NCBI GenBank assembly: GCA_965216365.1
Contig: CBDCFT010000059.1
Location: 1-64,000 of the forward strand
Direction of reading: 5' to 3'
DNA: 64,000 nucleotides
From: CBDCFT01 sp965216365
Lineage (GTDB): Bacteria; Pseudomonadota; Gammaproteobacteria; Arenicellales; CBDCFT01
Below, piece after piece: positions 42,082-51,881 of this stretch. The first letter of the stretch is position 1. The number at the start of each line of letters is the position of its first letter. Below the pieces are notes generated by a model that saw nothing but the letters and a program-made list of their open reading frames with translations, was not told the origin of the DNA and did no database searches. Both the position numbers and the translations under genes were made by a program.

Positions 42082-44457
42082 ATGCCTGACCCGATAAAAA
42101 TCGAAATCGACGGTCGCGAGTTCGAAACGCAACCCGGCACCATGATTATCCAGGTGGCGGATGATGCCGGAATCGATATTCCACGATTTTGTTATCACAA
42201 GAAGCTATCAATCGCGGCAAATTGCCGCATGTGCCTGGTGCAGGTCGAGAAAGCGCCCAAGCCGATGCCGGCATGCGCTACTCCTGTTACGGACGGTATG
42301 AAAATTTTCACACACTCCAATTACGCTATGGATGCGCAAAAAGCGACTATGGAGTTTTTGCTCATCAATCATCCGCTGGATTGTCCGATCTGCGATCAGG
42401 GCGGGGAGTGTCCGTTGCAGGATCAGGCCATGGTCTACGGCAACGACGTGTCGCGCTTCGCCGAGAAAAAACGCGTTGCCGACGATCACGACATTGGTCC
42501 TTTGATTGCAACGGAGATGACCCGTTGTATTCATTGCACACGATGCGTGCGATTCGGTCAGGAGGTGGCGGGCATCATGGAGCTGGGTGCGACCGGTCGC
42601 GGCGAGCATACGCAAATCGGGACTTATATCGAACAAACTGTGGATTCGGAGTTGTCGGGCAATGCCATTGATTTGTGTCCAGTGGGCGCGTTGACATCGA
42701 AACCTTACCGATTCTCTGCCCGTGCCTGGGAACTGGTCAATCACGACAGTGTCAGTCCGCACGATTGCGTCGGCACTAATTTGACCGTTCAAACATTGCG
42801 CAACGAAGTCAAACGCGTGTTGCCGCGCCATAACGACGCGATCAACGAGTGCTGGATTGCGGATCGCGATCGTTACAGTTATGAGGCGCTGAATACCGAT
42901 GAACGTTTAACGATGCCGATGATTCGCCGGGATGGCAAATGGCAGGAAACCGATTGGCAAAGTGCGTTGAACTTTGCGGTGGACGGTTTGCGTGGTGTGA
43001 TCGATAAGCACGGCGCGGATGGTATCGGCGCGCTGGCTTCGCCCATTTGCACCACCGAAGAGTTTTATCTGTTACAAAAGTTATTTCGCTCGCTCGGTGT
43101 TGGTAACGTCGATCATCGGCTCCGGCAAATCGATTTTTCCGATGATGAAACCGCACCTTTGTTTCCTGGTCTGGAAATTCCTATTGCCGAGTTGGAAACG
43201 CGAAAAGCTATTCTGCTGCTCGGTTCGAATATTCGCAAAGACCAGCCACTGCTTGGATTGCGTGTGCGTAAAGCGGCACTGAAAGGCGCCGCTGTCATGG
43301 TGATCAATCCATTGGACTATGAATTTCATTTCAAGACATCGGCGAAAAATATCGTTCCGTCGTCGCAATTGGCGTCTTCGCTGGCGCGCGTAGCCGTTGC
43401 ATTGGGTCAAACCAAGAATGTCGATGTGCCTGCGGAGATTTCGGCATGGGCGGGTGATGAAGGTGTTAACGATGTCGAAACATCGATGGCAAATACTCTG
43501 GCGGAACAGGGCGGGGATGCCGTGGTATTGCTAGGTTCGATAGCGCATCAGCATTCTGACTTTGCCGCATTGAAAGCGATCAGCGAGTGGATCGGCGATG
43601 CTTGCGGTGCAAAGTTGGGAATACTGGCCGATGCGAATTCTGCGGGCGCGCATCTCGCGGGTTGTGTTGCGCATCGTGGTGCAGGCGGCTCGACTGATGT
43701 GGTCAAGGGCAAGAGCGCGGATGCGATGCTGGACGGTTCGTGCAAAGGTTTTGTGCTGTTTGGCGCGGAACCGGAACTGGATTGTCTGCGTGGCGCGGCG
43801 GCGGGCCGGGCAATGAACGAGGCCGAATTCGTTGTCTCGGTGAGTGCGTTTCGCGCCAACATGGATTTTGCCGACGTGTTGCTGCCGATGACACCGTTTA
43901 CTGAAACATCGGGTACTTTTGTTAATTGCGAAGGCAAGGCGCAAAGCTTTCAGGCAGCGGTAACACCAAAAGGCGAGGCGCGTCCGGGTTGGAAAATACT
44001 TCGTGTATTAGGCAATCTTTTTAAATGTGATGGGTTCGACCAGGTTTCATCACAAGATGTTTTGGCGGAAACCGGTTTGCAAGACCGGCAAAGCGTTTCA
44101 GTACGCTCAAAAGAACTCAAGGTTCCAGCACCGTCTGCCCGTAAGAACGATGATGGCATTGATCGCATTGCTTATACACCGTTGTATGCGGTTGATCCGA
44201 TTGTGCGCCGGTCAAAACCGCTGCAAGCGACCAAAGACAATCCCCAGCCTGCCTTGCGTGTAAACAGCGAATCGTTAGCCGCTCTGAACTTAACCGCAGG
44301 CAAATCAGCGACAATTCAGATGAACGGATACAGTGTCGATCTAGATGTGGTTGAAGACGAACGCGTTCCTTCCAGCAGCGTTTATATTCCAGCGGGTTAT
44401 GCGGTAACACGGGATTTGGATGGCGCGGTTTCGGTTAAGGTGAGCGGGCAGTCATGA
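42082..44457 (+). CDS. nuoG: NADH-quinone oxidoreductase subunit G
   Basis: Large iron-sulfur subunit of the peripheral arm, of molybdopterin-oxidoreductase ancestry. The 791-residue product has a 2Fe-2S ferredoxin-like start (IPRFCYHKKLSIAANCRMCLVQVE), the His/Cys cluster LDCPICDQGGECPLQDQAMVYG, the 4Fe-4S motif CIHCTRCVRFGQEVAG, and a long C-terminal molybdopterin-like domain (DDETAPLFPG, LLLGSNIRKDQPLLGLRVR, LPMTPFTETSGTFVNCEGKAQ). Its stop overlaps the nuoH start by 4 bases. Confidence 0.96.
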   Translation: MPDPIKIEIDGREFETQPGTMIIQVADDAGIDIPRFCYHKKLSIAANCRMCLVQVEKAPKPMPACATPVTDGMKIFTHSNYAMDAQKATMEFLLINHPLDCPICDQGGECPLQDQAMVYGNDVSRFAEKKRVADDHDIGPLIATEMTRCIHCTRCVRFGQEVAGIMELGATGRGEHTQIGTYIEQTVDSELSGNAIDLCPVGALTSKPYRFSARAWELVNHDSVSPHDCVGTNLTVQTLRNEVKRVLPRHNDAINECWIADRDRYSYEALNTDERLTMPMIRRDGKWQETDWQSALNFAVDGLRGVIDKHGADGIGALASPICTTEEFYLLQKLFRSLGVGNVDHRLRQIDFSDDETAPLFPGLEIPIAELETRKAILLLGSNIRKDQPLLGLRVRKAALKGAAVMVINPLDYEFHFKTSAKNIVPSSQLASSLARVAVALGQTKNVDVPAEISAWAGDEGVNDVETSMANTLAEQGGDAVVLLGSIAHQHSDFAALKAISEWIGDACGAKLGILADANSAGAHLAGCVAHRGAGGSTDVVKGKSADAMLDGSCKGFVLFGAEPELDCLRGAAAGRAMNEAEFVVSVSAFRANMDFADVLLPMTPFTETSGTFVNCEGKAQSFQAAVTPKGEARPGWKILRVLGNLFKCDGFDQVSSQDVLAETGLQDRQSVSVRSKELKVPAPSARKNDDGIDRIAYTPLYAVDPIVRRSKPLQATKDNPQPALRVNSESLAALNLTAGKSATIQMNGYSVDLDVVEDERVPSSSVYIPAGYAVTRDLDGAVSVKVSGQS

Positions 44458-45500
44458 CGGAATTTTTAACACCTTATTTAAGCTGGCTTCCTCACTGGAT
44501 GCAGGTGTTATCCATCAGCCTGTTAAAAATAGTGTTGATTGTCACGCCATTGATGCTGGCTGTGGCGTATACCACTTATGCCGAACGCAAAGTGATCGGC
44601 TATATGCAGTTACGCATGGGACCCAACCGGGTGGGATGGTGGGGCTTGCTGCAACCCATAGCGGACGCTTTGAAATTATTGTTCAAAGAAATTATCGTAC
44701 CGTCCAACGCCAATCGTTACCTGTTCGTGGTCGCGCCCGCGCTGGCGATTACCCCGGCACTGGCGGCGTGGGCGGTGGTGCCGTTTACCGATACCATGGT
44801 GCTAGCCAATATCGATGCCGGGTTGTTGTATGTTCTGGCGTTGACCTCCATGGGTGTATACGGTGTCATCATCGCCGGTTGGGCATCGAACTCCAAATAC
44901 GCGTTTCTTGGCGCGATGCGTTCCGCCGCGCAAATCGTGGCCTATGAAATCGCCATGGGTTTTGCTCTGGTCGGCGTGCTTATGGTGGCAGGCAGTTTAA
45001 ACCTGCGTGACATTGTCTTGAATCAAAGCGGTGCGACGTTCTTTAGCTGGAATTTTATTCCACTGTTTCCGTTGTTTTTGGTCTATCTCATTTCCGGCGT
45101 GGCTGAGACCAATCGCGCGCCATTCGACGTGGCCGAAGGCGAATCGGAAATCGTTGCCGGTTTTCACGTCGAGTATTCTGGCATGACATTCGCCATATTT
45201 TTTCTGGCTGAATACGCGAATATCATATTGATTGCCGCCTTAACCGCTATCATGTTTTTTGGCGGCTGGTTGCCGCCGATTGCCGCGCTGGATTTGGGCG
45301 CGTTCAATATCGTCTGGTTCCTCGGTAAAACCGCATTCTTTTTATTCTGTTTTTTGTGGTTTCGCGCGACATTTCCGCGTTATCGCTATGACCAGATAAT
45401 GCGTCTGGGCTGGAAAGTGTTTATCCCGATCACCATCGTGTGGATCGTGGTGATCGGCGTGGCGCGATTTTATACGCCGCTGGATTTCCTTTTCCGTTAG
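44454..45500 (+). CDS. nuoH: NADH-quinone oxidoreductase subunit H
   Basis: Membrane subunit that helps form the quinone chamber and couples electron transfer to pumping. The 348-residue, eight-helix protein includes AERKVIGYMQLRMGPNRVGWWGLLQPIADALKLLFKE, the highly conserved loop, and ETNRAPFDVAEGESEIVAGFHVEYSGM. The ATG overlaps the nuoG stop. Nothing unusual. Confidence 0.97.
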   Translation: MTEFLTPYLSWLPHWMQVLSISLLKIVLIVTPLMLAVAYTTYAERKVIGYMQLRMGPNRVGWWGLLQPIADALKLLFKEIIVPSNANRYLFVVAPALAITPALAAWAVVPFTDTMVLANIDAGLLYVLALTSMGVYGVIIAGWASNSKYAFLGAMRSAAQIVAYEIAMGFALVGVLMVAGSLNLRDIVLNQSGATFFSWNFIPLFPLFLVYLISGVAETNRAPFDVAEGESEIVAGFHVEYSGMTFAIFFLAEYANIILIAALTAIMFFGGWLPPIAALDLGAFNIVWFLGKTAFFLFCFLWFRATFPRYRYDQIMRLGWKVFIPITIVWIVVIGVARFYTPLDFLFR

Positions 45501-45516
45501 CGATGAGGAGTAAAAC

Positions 45517-46008
45517 ATGACGGCAATGATTAAACGTTATTTTCAAACCTTCCTGTTGACGGAATTGGTGCGCGGTTTAATGGTGACCGGCCGTAATTTA
45601 TTTGCTCCCAAGATTACAGTTAGATATCCGGAAGAAAAAACGCCTAAATCGCCGCGATTTCGTGGGCTGCATGCCTTGCGCCGTTACCCTAATGGTGAGG
45701 AGCGTTGCATCGCGTGCAAACTATGTGAAGCTGTGTGTCCCGCGCTGGCCATCACGATTGAATCCGACGAACGCGACGACGGCACCCGGCGCACCACGCG
45801 TTATGACATCGATTTGTTCAAATGCGTGTATTGCGGTTTTTGTGAAGAAGCCTGTCCGGTGGATTCCATTGTTATGACTGATATACACGAGTTTCATTTT
45901 GAAGAACGCGGCAAGCACGTGATCACCAAACAGGAGTTGCTTGAGATCGGCGACAAGTACGAAACCGATATTGCCGCGGCACGCCAGACCGACGCAGCGT
46001 TTCGGTAA
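45517..46008 (+). CDS. nuoI: NADH-quinone oxidoreductase subunit I
   Basis: Bears clusters N6a and N6b. The 163-residue protein has two 8-iron ferredoxin motifs, CIACKLCEAVCPALAITIE and CVYCGFCEEACPVDSIVMTD, and the RFRGLHALRRYPNGEERC lead-in. GAGGAG precedes the ATG. A 57-base gap follows before nuoJ. Confidence 0.97.
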   Translation: MTAMIKRYFQTFLLTELVRGLMVTGRNLFAPKITVRYPEEKTPKSPRFRGLHALRRYPNGEERCIACKLCEAVCPALAITIESDERDDGTRRTTRYDIDLFKCVYCGFCEEACPVDSIVMTDIHEFHFEERGKHVITKQELLEIGDKYETDIAAARQTDAAFR

Positions 46009-46065
46009 CACAGTTTAAGAATACGAATCAAAAATATTAACTCTATACCGCCAGAAAAATAATAA

Positions 46066-46686
46066 GTGACCTTCACCCAGCTGACATTTTATTTATTCAG
46101 CGCCGTCCTGGTGTTTGCCGCCACCATGGTGATCACCATGCGAAATCCGGTGAAATGCGCGCTATTTTTAGTGTTGGCATTTTTCAGTGCGGCCTGTATC
46201 TGGATGACGCTCGAAGCGGAGTTCCTGGCCATCGTGCTCGTGCTGGTTTATGTAGGCGCAGTGATGGTGTTGTTTCTGTTTGTGGTCATGATGCTGGATA
46301 TCAATCTCGCGCGTTTACGCGAAGGGTTTACCCGTTATCTACCGGTCGGCGCCGCGATTGCGGCCGTGATGGTGGTCGAGATGGCGCTGGTGTTGGGTTC
46401 GGCGAATTTCAGCAGCGATCGTTTGCCACGTCCCGCGCCGCATGAAAGCGGTTACAGCAACACCAAGGAACTGGGCGAATTGCTGTACACGGATTATGTT
46501 TATCCCTTTGAAATAGCCGGTATTATTTTGCTGGTCGCCATCGTCGCGGCCATTGCTCTGACCCTGCGCCGTCGGCCGGACACGAAATACCAGAATCCGG
46601 CAAATCAGGTCAGAGTAAAACGTGAAGATCGCATACGTATCGTGAAGGTAGATTCAGAACCTGCGCGTGGAGGTGAGACGGAATGA
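46066..46686 (+). CDS. nuoJ: NADH-quinone oxidoreductase subunit J
   Basis: Membrane subunit with five helices. The 206-residue product begins TFTQLTFYLFSAVLVFAATMVITMRNPVKCALFLVLAFFSAACIWMTLEAEFLAIVLVLVYVGAVMVLFLFVVMMLDI, the conserved helix block with the pi-bulge region. The start is GTG. The C-terminal tail is basic. It overlaps nuoK by 4 bases. Confidence 0.95.
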   Translation: MTFTQLTFYLFSAVLVFAATMVITMRNPVKCALFLVLAFFSAACIWMTLEAEFLAIVLVLVYVGAVMVLFLFVVMMLDINLARLREGFTRYLPVGAAIAAVMVVEMALVLGSANFSSDRLPRPAPHESGYSNTKELGELLYTDYVYPFEIAGIILLVAIVAAIALTLRRRPDTKYQNPANQVRVKREDRIRIVKVDSEPARGGETE

Positions 46687-46988
46687 TACCGCTATCGCAT
46701 TATCTTATTCTGGGCGCGATTTTGTTTGCCTTAAGCGTGGTGGGAATTTTTCTTAATCGCAAAAACCTCGTCGTTATTCTGATGGCCATTGAACTGTTGT
46801 TATTGGCGGTCAATATGAATTTCGTCGCGTTTTCGCACTATTTGCAAGACACTGCGGGGCAGATATTCGTATTTTTTGTGCTCACCGTAGCGGCAGCGGA
46901 AGCGGCGATTGGGCTTGCCATATTGATCGTTCTGTTCCGTAACCGGCGCACCATTAACGTGGAAGACCTGGATAGTCTGAAGGGTTAG
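46683..46988 (+). CDS. nuoK: NADH-quinone oxidoreductase subunit K
   Basis: Three-helix, Mrp-related membrane subunit taking part in proton transfer. The 101-residue protein has IPLSHYLILGAILFALSVVGIFLNRKNLVVILMAIELLLLAVNMNFVAF with the buried Glu in AIELLLLAVN, and AAAEAAIGLAILIVLFRNR with the second Glu. Length and motifs are standard, and nuoL follows after 3 bases. Confidence 0.96.
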   Translation: MIPLSHYLILGAILFALSVVGIFLNRKNLVVILMAIELLLLAVNMNFVAFSHYLQDTAGQIFVFFVLTVAAAEAAIGLAILIVLFRNRRTINVEDLDSLKG

Positions 46989-46991
46989 CGC

Positions 46992-48956
46992 ATGAAGACT
47001 ATCTATCTTGCCATTCCTCTGATTTGTCTTGTGGCGGCTATTGTCGCCGGTTTGTTCGGCAAGCAGATAGGGCGTAGCGCCGCGCATCGAATTACCATTA
47101 GTGCGGTCGGAATAGCATGCGCATTATCCGTATTCGTTTGGGTGACCGTCATGGACGGCATGCTGTTCAACGGCTCGGTGTACACCTGGGCGGTCAGCGG
47201 CGGCATGAGCTTCGAGATTGGGTTTCTGATTGACGAACTCAGCGCGACCATGATGGTGGTGGTCACGTTTGTTTCGTTCATGGTGCACATCTATACCATC
47301 GGATACATGCACGACGATCCGGGTTACCAGCGATTCTTTAGTTACATTTCGTTATTTACCTTCGCCATGCTCATGTTGGTCATGTCGAATAATTTTCTGC
47401 AATTATTCTTCGGTTGGGAAGCGGTCGGTCTAGTGTCGTATTTGCTCATCGGTTTCTGGTACGAAAAAGACAGCGCCGTCTTTGCCAATCTGAAAGCGTT
47501 TCTGGTGAATCGTGTCGGCGACTTTGGTTTTATTCTCAGCATAGCGGCGATTGTTTATTTGTTTGGTTCGCTGGATTACCGTTCCGTATTTGAAATGGCG
47601 GCAAGCGAAGGGGGTGCTGCGCAAACCGTTCAGTTGTTCGGCGCCGAATGGCAGTGGATGACAGTTGTGTGCCTGTTGTTGTTTATCGGCGCAATGGGTA
47701 AGTCCGCGCAGGTGCCATTGCATGTTTGGTTGCCCGATTCAATGGAAGGCCCGACACCGATTTCTGCGTTAATACACGCGGCGACCATGGTTACGGCAGG
47801 TATTTTCATGGTGGCGCGTATGTCGCCCTTGTTTGAACTCTCCGAAACCGCCTTGTCGGTGGTCATGATTATCGGTGCGATAACCGCCATATCCATGGCC
47901 TTGATTGGCCTGGTGCAAAACGACATCAAACGCGTCGTGGCGTATTCCACCCTGTCGCAACTGGGTTACATGACTGCGGGTCTGGGCGCGTCGGCTTACG
48001 CGGTGTCGATTTTCCATTTGGGTACACATGCTTTCTTTAAAGCCTTGCTGTTCCTCGGCGCGGGTTCGGTGATTATCGCCCTGCACCATGAGCAGGACAT
48101 GCGCAAAATGGGCGGACTGCGCAAACTGATGCCGATCACTTACATCACGGCCGTCATTGGCAGTCTGGCGCTCGCGGGTATTCCACCTTTCGCCGGTTTC
48201 TTTTCCAAGGAAACACTCATCGTCGCCGTGCAAGGGTCGGAAATTGCCGGTTCTGGTTTCGCATATATCGCGTTAACTATTGGTGTTTTTGTCACTGCGT
48301 TTTACAGTTTCCGTTTGATCTTCATGGTGTTTCATCAAAAACCGCGTATGGATGAACACACATTACACCATGTCAAAGAATCGCCCTGGGTAGTGACATT
48401 ACCTTTGATCTTATTGGCTATTCCTTCCGTAATAGTCGGTGCGATATTTTTTGAACCCATGGTGTTCGGCGAATACTTTGGTCGTTCGATTTTCGTTCTC
48501 GATGAACACAACAGCCTGGCACACGGAGAAGGGCATGGCGCCGCGCATGGACTTGGTTTGATACTCGCAACCATTGGTCATGCATTTTTCACCGTGCCAT
48601 TCTGGCTCGCCGTACTCGGCATTGTGTTTGCCTGGTGGTGTTACATCAAGCAACCGGACCTGCCCGATAAGATCGCGCAACAGTTTGCCTGGGCGCATAA
48701 CATACTCGATAAAAAATACGGTTTCGACGAGTTCAATCAAACCGTGTTTGCCGACGGTGCGCGCAAACTTGGCGATTGGTTATGGCGATTCTCCGACATG
48801 CGGTTTATTGACGGCTTCGTGGTCAATGGTTCAGCACGTGTTGTTGCCTGGGCCTCCAGTGTAATCCGTCAAATTCAAACCGGATACGTTTATAACTACG
48901 CATTTGCCATGATCATAGGATTAGTTGTGATCATGACTGTTTTTATTGCCAGATAA
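46992..48956 (+). CDS. nuoL: NADH-quinone oxidoreductase subunit L
   Basis: Distal antiporter-like proton-pumping subunit with a lateral helix. The 654-residue protein contains LFFGWEAVGLVSYLLIGFWY (catalytic Glu), GAMGKSAQVPLHVWLPDSMEGPTPISALIHAATMVTAGIFMVAR (Lys and His in the central channel), and the long C-terminal amphipathic extension. Its end overlaps the open frame of nuoM by a few bases. Typical length. Confidence 0.97.
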   Translation: MKTIYLAIPLICLVAAIVAGLFGKQIGRSAAHRITISAVGIACALSVFVWVTVMDGMLFNGSVYTWAVSGGMSFEIGFLIDELSATMMVVVTFVSFMVHIYTIGYMHDDPGYQRFFSYISLFTFAMLMLVMSNNFLQLFFGWEAVGLVSYLLIGFWYEKDSAVFANLKAFLVNRVGDFGFILSIAAIVYLFGSLDYRSVFEMAASEGGAAQTVQLFGAEWQWMTVVCLLLFIGAMGKSAQVPLHVWLPDSMEGPTPISALIHAATMVTAGIFMVARMSPLFELSETALSVVMIIGAITAISMALIGLVQNDIKRVVAYSTLSQLGYMTAGLGASAYAVSIFHLGTHAFFKALLFLGAGSVIIALHHEQDMRKMGGLRKLMPITYITAVIGSLALAGIPPFAGFFSKETLIVAVQGSEIAGSGFAYIALTIGVFVTAFYSFRLIFMVFHQKPRMDEHTLHHVKESPWVVTLPLILLAIPSVIVGAIFFEPMVFGEYFGRSIFVLDEHNSLAHGEGHGAAHGLGLILATIGHAFFTVPFWLAVLGIVFAWWCYIKQPDLPDKIAQQFAWAHNILDKKYGFDEFNQTVFADGARKLGDWLWRFSDMRFIDGFVVNGSARVVAWASSVIRQIQTGYVYNYAFAMIIGLVVIMTVFIAR

Positions 48957-48963
48957 CAAGCAC

Positions 48964-50436
48964 ATGTCCTTACTCAGTTCAATTATCTGGTTACCGATTC
49001 TGGGTGGAATCCTGGTACTGGCGACGGCGGACGACAAGAATCCGTCGATTACCCGCAAACTGAGTCTGGGTTTTGCTATCGCAACCCTGGCGCTGAGCAT
49101 TCCGCTATACACCCAGTTCGATACGCAAACGGCCGACATGCAATTCGTGGAACAACTGAACTGGGTGTCAGCTTTCAATATTCAATATTTTCTCGGTATT
49201 GACGGTATTTCCATGCCATTGATTTTATTGACGACGTTTTTAACGTTGATCGTCATTATTTCGGCCTGGTGTGTTATCGAATACAAAGTCGCGCAATACA
49301 TGGCGGCCTTTTTGATATTGGAAGGCCTGATGATCGGCGTGTTCAGCGCACTGGATGCGATTTTGTTTTACGTGTTCTGGGAAGCGATGTTGATTCCCAT
49401 GTTCCTGATTATCGGCATCTGGGGCGGCAGTAATCGCGTTTACGCTACCATCAAGTTCTTTTTGTATACCTTGCTCGGCTCCTTATTGATGCTGGTGGCC
49501 TTGATTTTTTTGTATCACTCGTCCGGTGGTTCGTTCAGTATTCTGGATTTCCATGCCACGCCAATCGGACACACGGCCCAGGTTTTAATTTTTCTCGCCT
49601 TCTTTGCGGCGTTCGCGGTCAAAGTGCCGATGTTCCCCGTGCACACCTGGCTACCCGATGCGCACGTGGAAGCGCCGACCGGTGGTTCGGTCATTCTGGC
49701 AGCCATCATGTTGAAAATGGGTGGTTACGGTTTCCTTCGATTCAGTCTGCCGATTACACCTGACGCCAGTCATTCGCTGTCCTGGTTTATGATCACCCTG
49801 TCGCTCATCGCCGTTGTGTATATCGCGCTGGTGGCACTGGTGCAAAAAGACATGAAAAAACTCATTGCTTATTCATCAATTTCGCATATGGGTTTTGTCA
49901 CCCTGGGTTTTTTCGTTTTCAACGCCCAGGGCATGGAAGGCGCCATTGTGCAAATGATCTCTCACGGTTTTATTTCCGGCGCATTGTTCTTGTGTGTCGG
50001 CGTGCTCTACGAGCGTTTGCATTCAAGAGAAATTGCGTCGTATGGCGGCGTGGTGAATTCCATGCCGGTATTCGCGTCGTTCATGATGCTGTTTGCCATG
50101 GCCAACAGCGGTTTGCCAGGCACTTCGGGATTTGTCGGCGAGTTCTTGGTCATACTGGGTGCATTCCAGGTTAATGCGTTGTATGCCGTGTTGGCTGCGA
50201 CCACATTGATATTCGGCGCGGCGTACACTCTGTGGATGTATCGCCGGGTCATTTTTGGTGCAGTGGCGAACGAAAAAGTCGCCGGATTGACGGATATTGA
50301 CGGTCGCGAAATCTTGTTTTTATCTCTGTTAGCGGCAGCGGTGTTAATCGTGGGTATCTGGCCGTTTCCCATTCTCGAAGTGATGCATGCATCGGTCGAG
50401 AATTTAATCGCGCAAACCGCGGTGAGTAAATTATAG
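48964..50436 (+). CDS. nuoM: NADH-quinone oxidoreductase subunit M
   Basis: Antiporter-like membrane subunit of Complex I. The 490-residue product begins SLLSSIIWLPILGGILVL and has FYVFWEAMLIPMFLIIGIWGG and FFAAFAVKVPMFPVHTWLPDAHVEAPTGGSVILAAIMLKMGGYG, with the conserved Glu and Lys residues. I use ATG at 48964, 7 bases after the nuoL stop; an in-frame TTG at 48946 inside nuoL is less likely. Confidence 0.95.
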   Translation: MSLLSSIIWLPILGGILVLATADDKNPSITRKLSLGFAIATLALSIPLYTQFDTQTADMQFVEQLNWVSAFNIQYFLGIDGISMPLILLTTFLTLIVIISAWCVIEYKVAQYMAAFLILEGLMIGVFSALDAILFYVFWEAMLIPMFLIIGIWGGSNRVYATIKFFLYTLLGSLLMLVALIFLYHSSGGSFSILDFHATPIGHTAQVLIFLAFFAAFAVKVPMFPVHTWLPDAHVEAPTGGSVILAAIMLKMGGYGFLRFSLPITPDASHSLSWFMITLSLIAVVYIALVALVQKDMKKLIAYSSISHMGFVTLGFFVFNAQGMEGAIVQMISHGFISGALFLCVGVLYERLHSREIASYGGVVNSMPVFASFMMLFAMANSGLPGTSGFVGEFLVILGAFQVNALYAVLAATTLIFGAAYTLWMYRRVIFGAVANEKVAGLTDIDGREILFLSLLAAAVLIVGIWPFPILEVMHASVENLIAQTAVSKL

Positions 50437-50438
50437 AA

Positions 50439-51881
50439 ATGACTATAAATTTCTGGCCAATGCTACCTGAGATATTCGTGTCGCTGGCGGCCTGCGCTGT
50501 TCTGGTACTCGACCTTTATGCGCGCGAAGAGCAAAAAGGAATCCTCGCGTACATTGTCAGCATTGCTACGTTAGTGTTAGCCCTGGTTTTTACATTGGGT
50601 GGTTTTTCCCACGAGCGCAATATCATCATGAACGGTTTGTTCGTCGATGACACCTTGTCCGATCTGATCAAAATCGGCATCTATCTCATTACCATCGGCG
50701 TGTTTGTCTATTCCCGCGACTATGCCCGCGAACGTGATTTGTTCCGTGGCGAATATTATGTGCTGGGACTATTCGGTGTTGTCGGCATGATGGTAATGGC
50801 TTCATCTAATCATTTCCTGACCCTGTACCTGGGTCTGGAATTGTTGTCGCTTTGCCTGTACGCCATGGTTGCGTTTCAGCGCGATTCATCTCTGGCTACC
50901 GAAGCGGCGATGAAATATTTTGTACTCGGTGCGCTGGCATCGGGGATTCTACTCTATGGTTTTTCCATTATTTACGGCATGACCGGTAGTCTGGAAATTC
51001 AAACCGTCCATGCAGCCATCGCCGGTATTTCACCTGATAATATCGCACTGATTTTTGGCCTGGTATTCGTGATAGTCGGTTTGACATTCAAGCTCGGCGC
51101 GGTGCCGTTTCACATGTGGATACCCGATGTGTACCACGGTGCACCGACATCATCGACCGTGTATCTGGGCGCGGCACCAAAGCTCGCTGCCTTTGCTTTG
51201 ATCGTTCGCCTGCTGGTGGGTGGCTTTGAAGATTTATACGGTGCCTGGCGCGATATGTTGATTATTATCGCGATCTTGTCTATCGCAATCGGTAATGTTG
51301 TTGCCATCGCACAAACCAACATCAAGCGCATGTTGGCGTACTCGACCATCTCCCACATGGGATTTTTCCTGCTGGGTATTCTCGCGGGCAACGAGAGTGG
51401 TTATGGCGGCGCCTTGTTCTACATACTGGTTTATTCGGTCATGAGTCTGGGCGCGTTCGGCATGATTATCCTGTTGTCACGTAGCGGTTTTGAAGCCGAA
51501 GAGTTGGACGACTTTCGTGGTCTGAATCAGCGCAACTCCTGGTATGCTTTTTTAATGTTATTGTTGATGTTTTCCATGGCCGGCGTGCCACCGACGGTTG
51601 GCTTTTACGCAAAACTTTCGGTTATTCAAGCGGTGATCGGTGCCGATTTGATTTGGGTCGCCGTCGTCGCGGTGTTATTTGCTGTAGTTGGTGCCTTCTA
51701 CTATTTGCGTGTGGTGAAACTGATGTATTTCGACGATGCGACTGACCAGTCAGCGTTTCGCGCCAGCGGCGACATGCGCGTGGTGTTGTCCATCAATGCA
51801 TTGGTGGTATTGCTTATTATGCCCTGGGTGGGCGCACTACTGAACATCTGCCGCAGCGCCGTCAGCGGTCTTGCGGGCTAA
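50439..51881 (+). CDS. nuoN: NADH-quinone oxidoreductase subunit N
   Basis: Antiporter-like subunit at the proximal side of the membrane arm. The 480-residue protein has LTLYLGLELLSLCLYAMVAFQRDSSLATEAAMKYFVLGALASGILLYG, FKLGAVPFHMWIPDVYHGAPTSSTVYLGAAPKLAAFA and the terminal antiporter helices. It begins 2 bases after nuoM and closes the operon. A weak GC/AT hairpin follows (51895-51950), but no clear terminator is seen. Confidence 0.96.
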   Translation: MTINFWPMLPEIFVSLAACAVLVLDLYAREEQKGILAYIVSIATLVLALVFTLGGFSHERNIIMNGLFVDDTLSDLIKIGIYLITIGVFVYSRDYARERDLFRGEYYVLGLFGVVGMMVMASSNHFLTLYLGLELLSLCLYAMVAFQRDSSLATEAAMKYFVLGALASGILLYGFSIIYGMTGSLEIQTVHAAIAGISPDNIALIFGLVFVIVGLTFKLGAVPFHMWIPDVYHGAPTSSTVYLGAAPKLAAFALIVRLLVGGFEDLYGAWRDMLIIIAILSIAIGNVVAIAQTNIKRMLAYSTISHMGFFLLGILAGNESGYGGALFYILVYSVMSLGAFGMIILLSRSGFEAEELDDFRGLNQRNSWYAFLMLLLMFSMAGVPPTVGFYAKLSVIQAVIGADLIWVAVVAVLFAVVGAFYYLRVVKLMYFDDATDQSAFRASGDMRVVLSINALVVLLIMPWVGALLNICRSAVSGLAG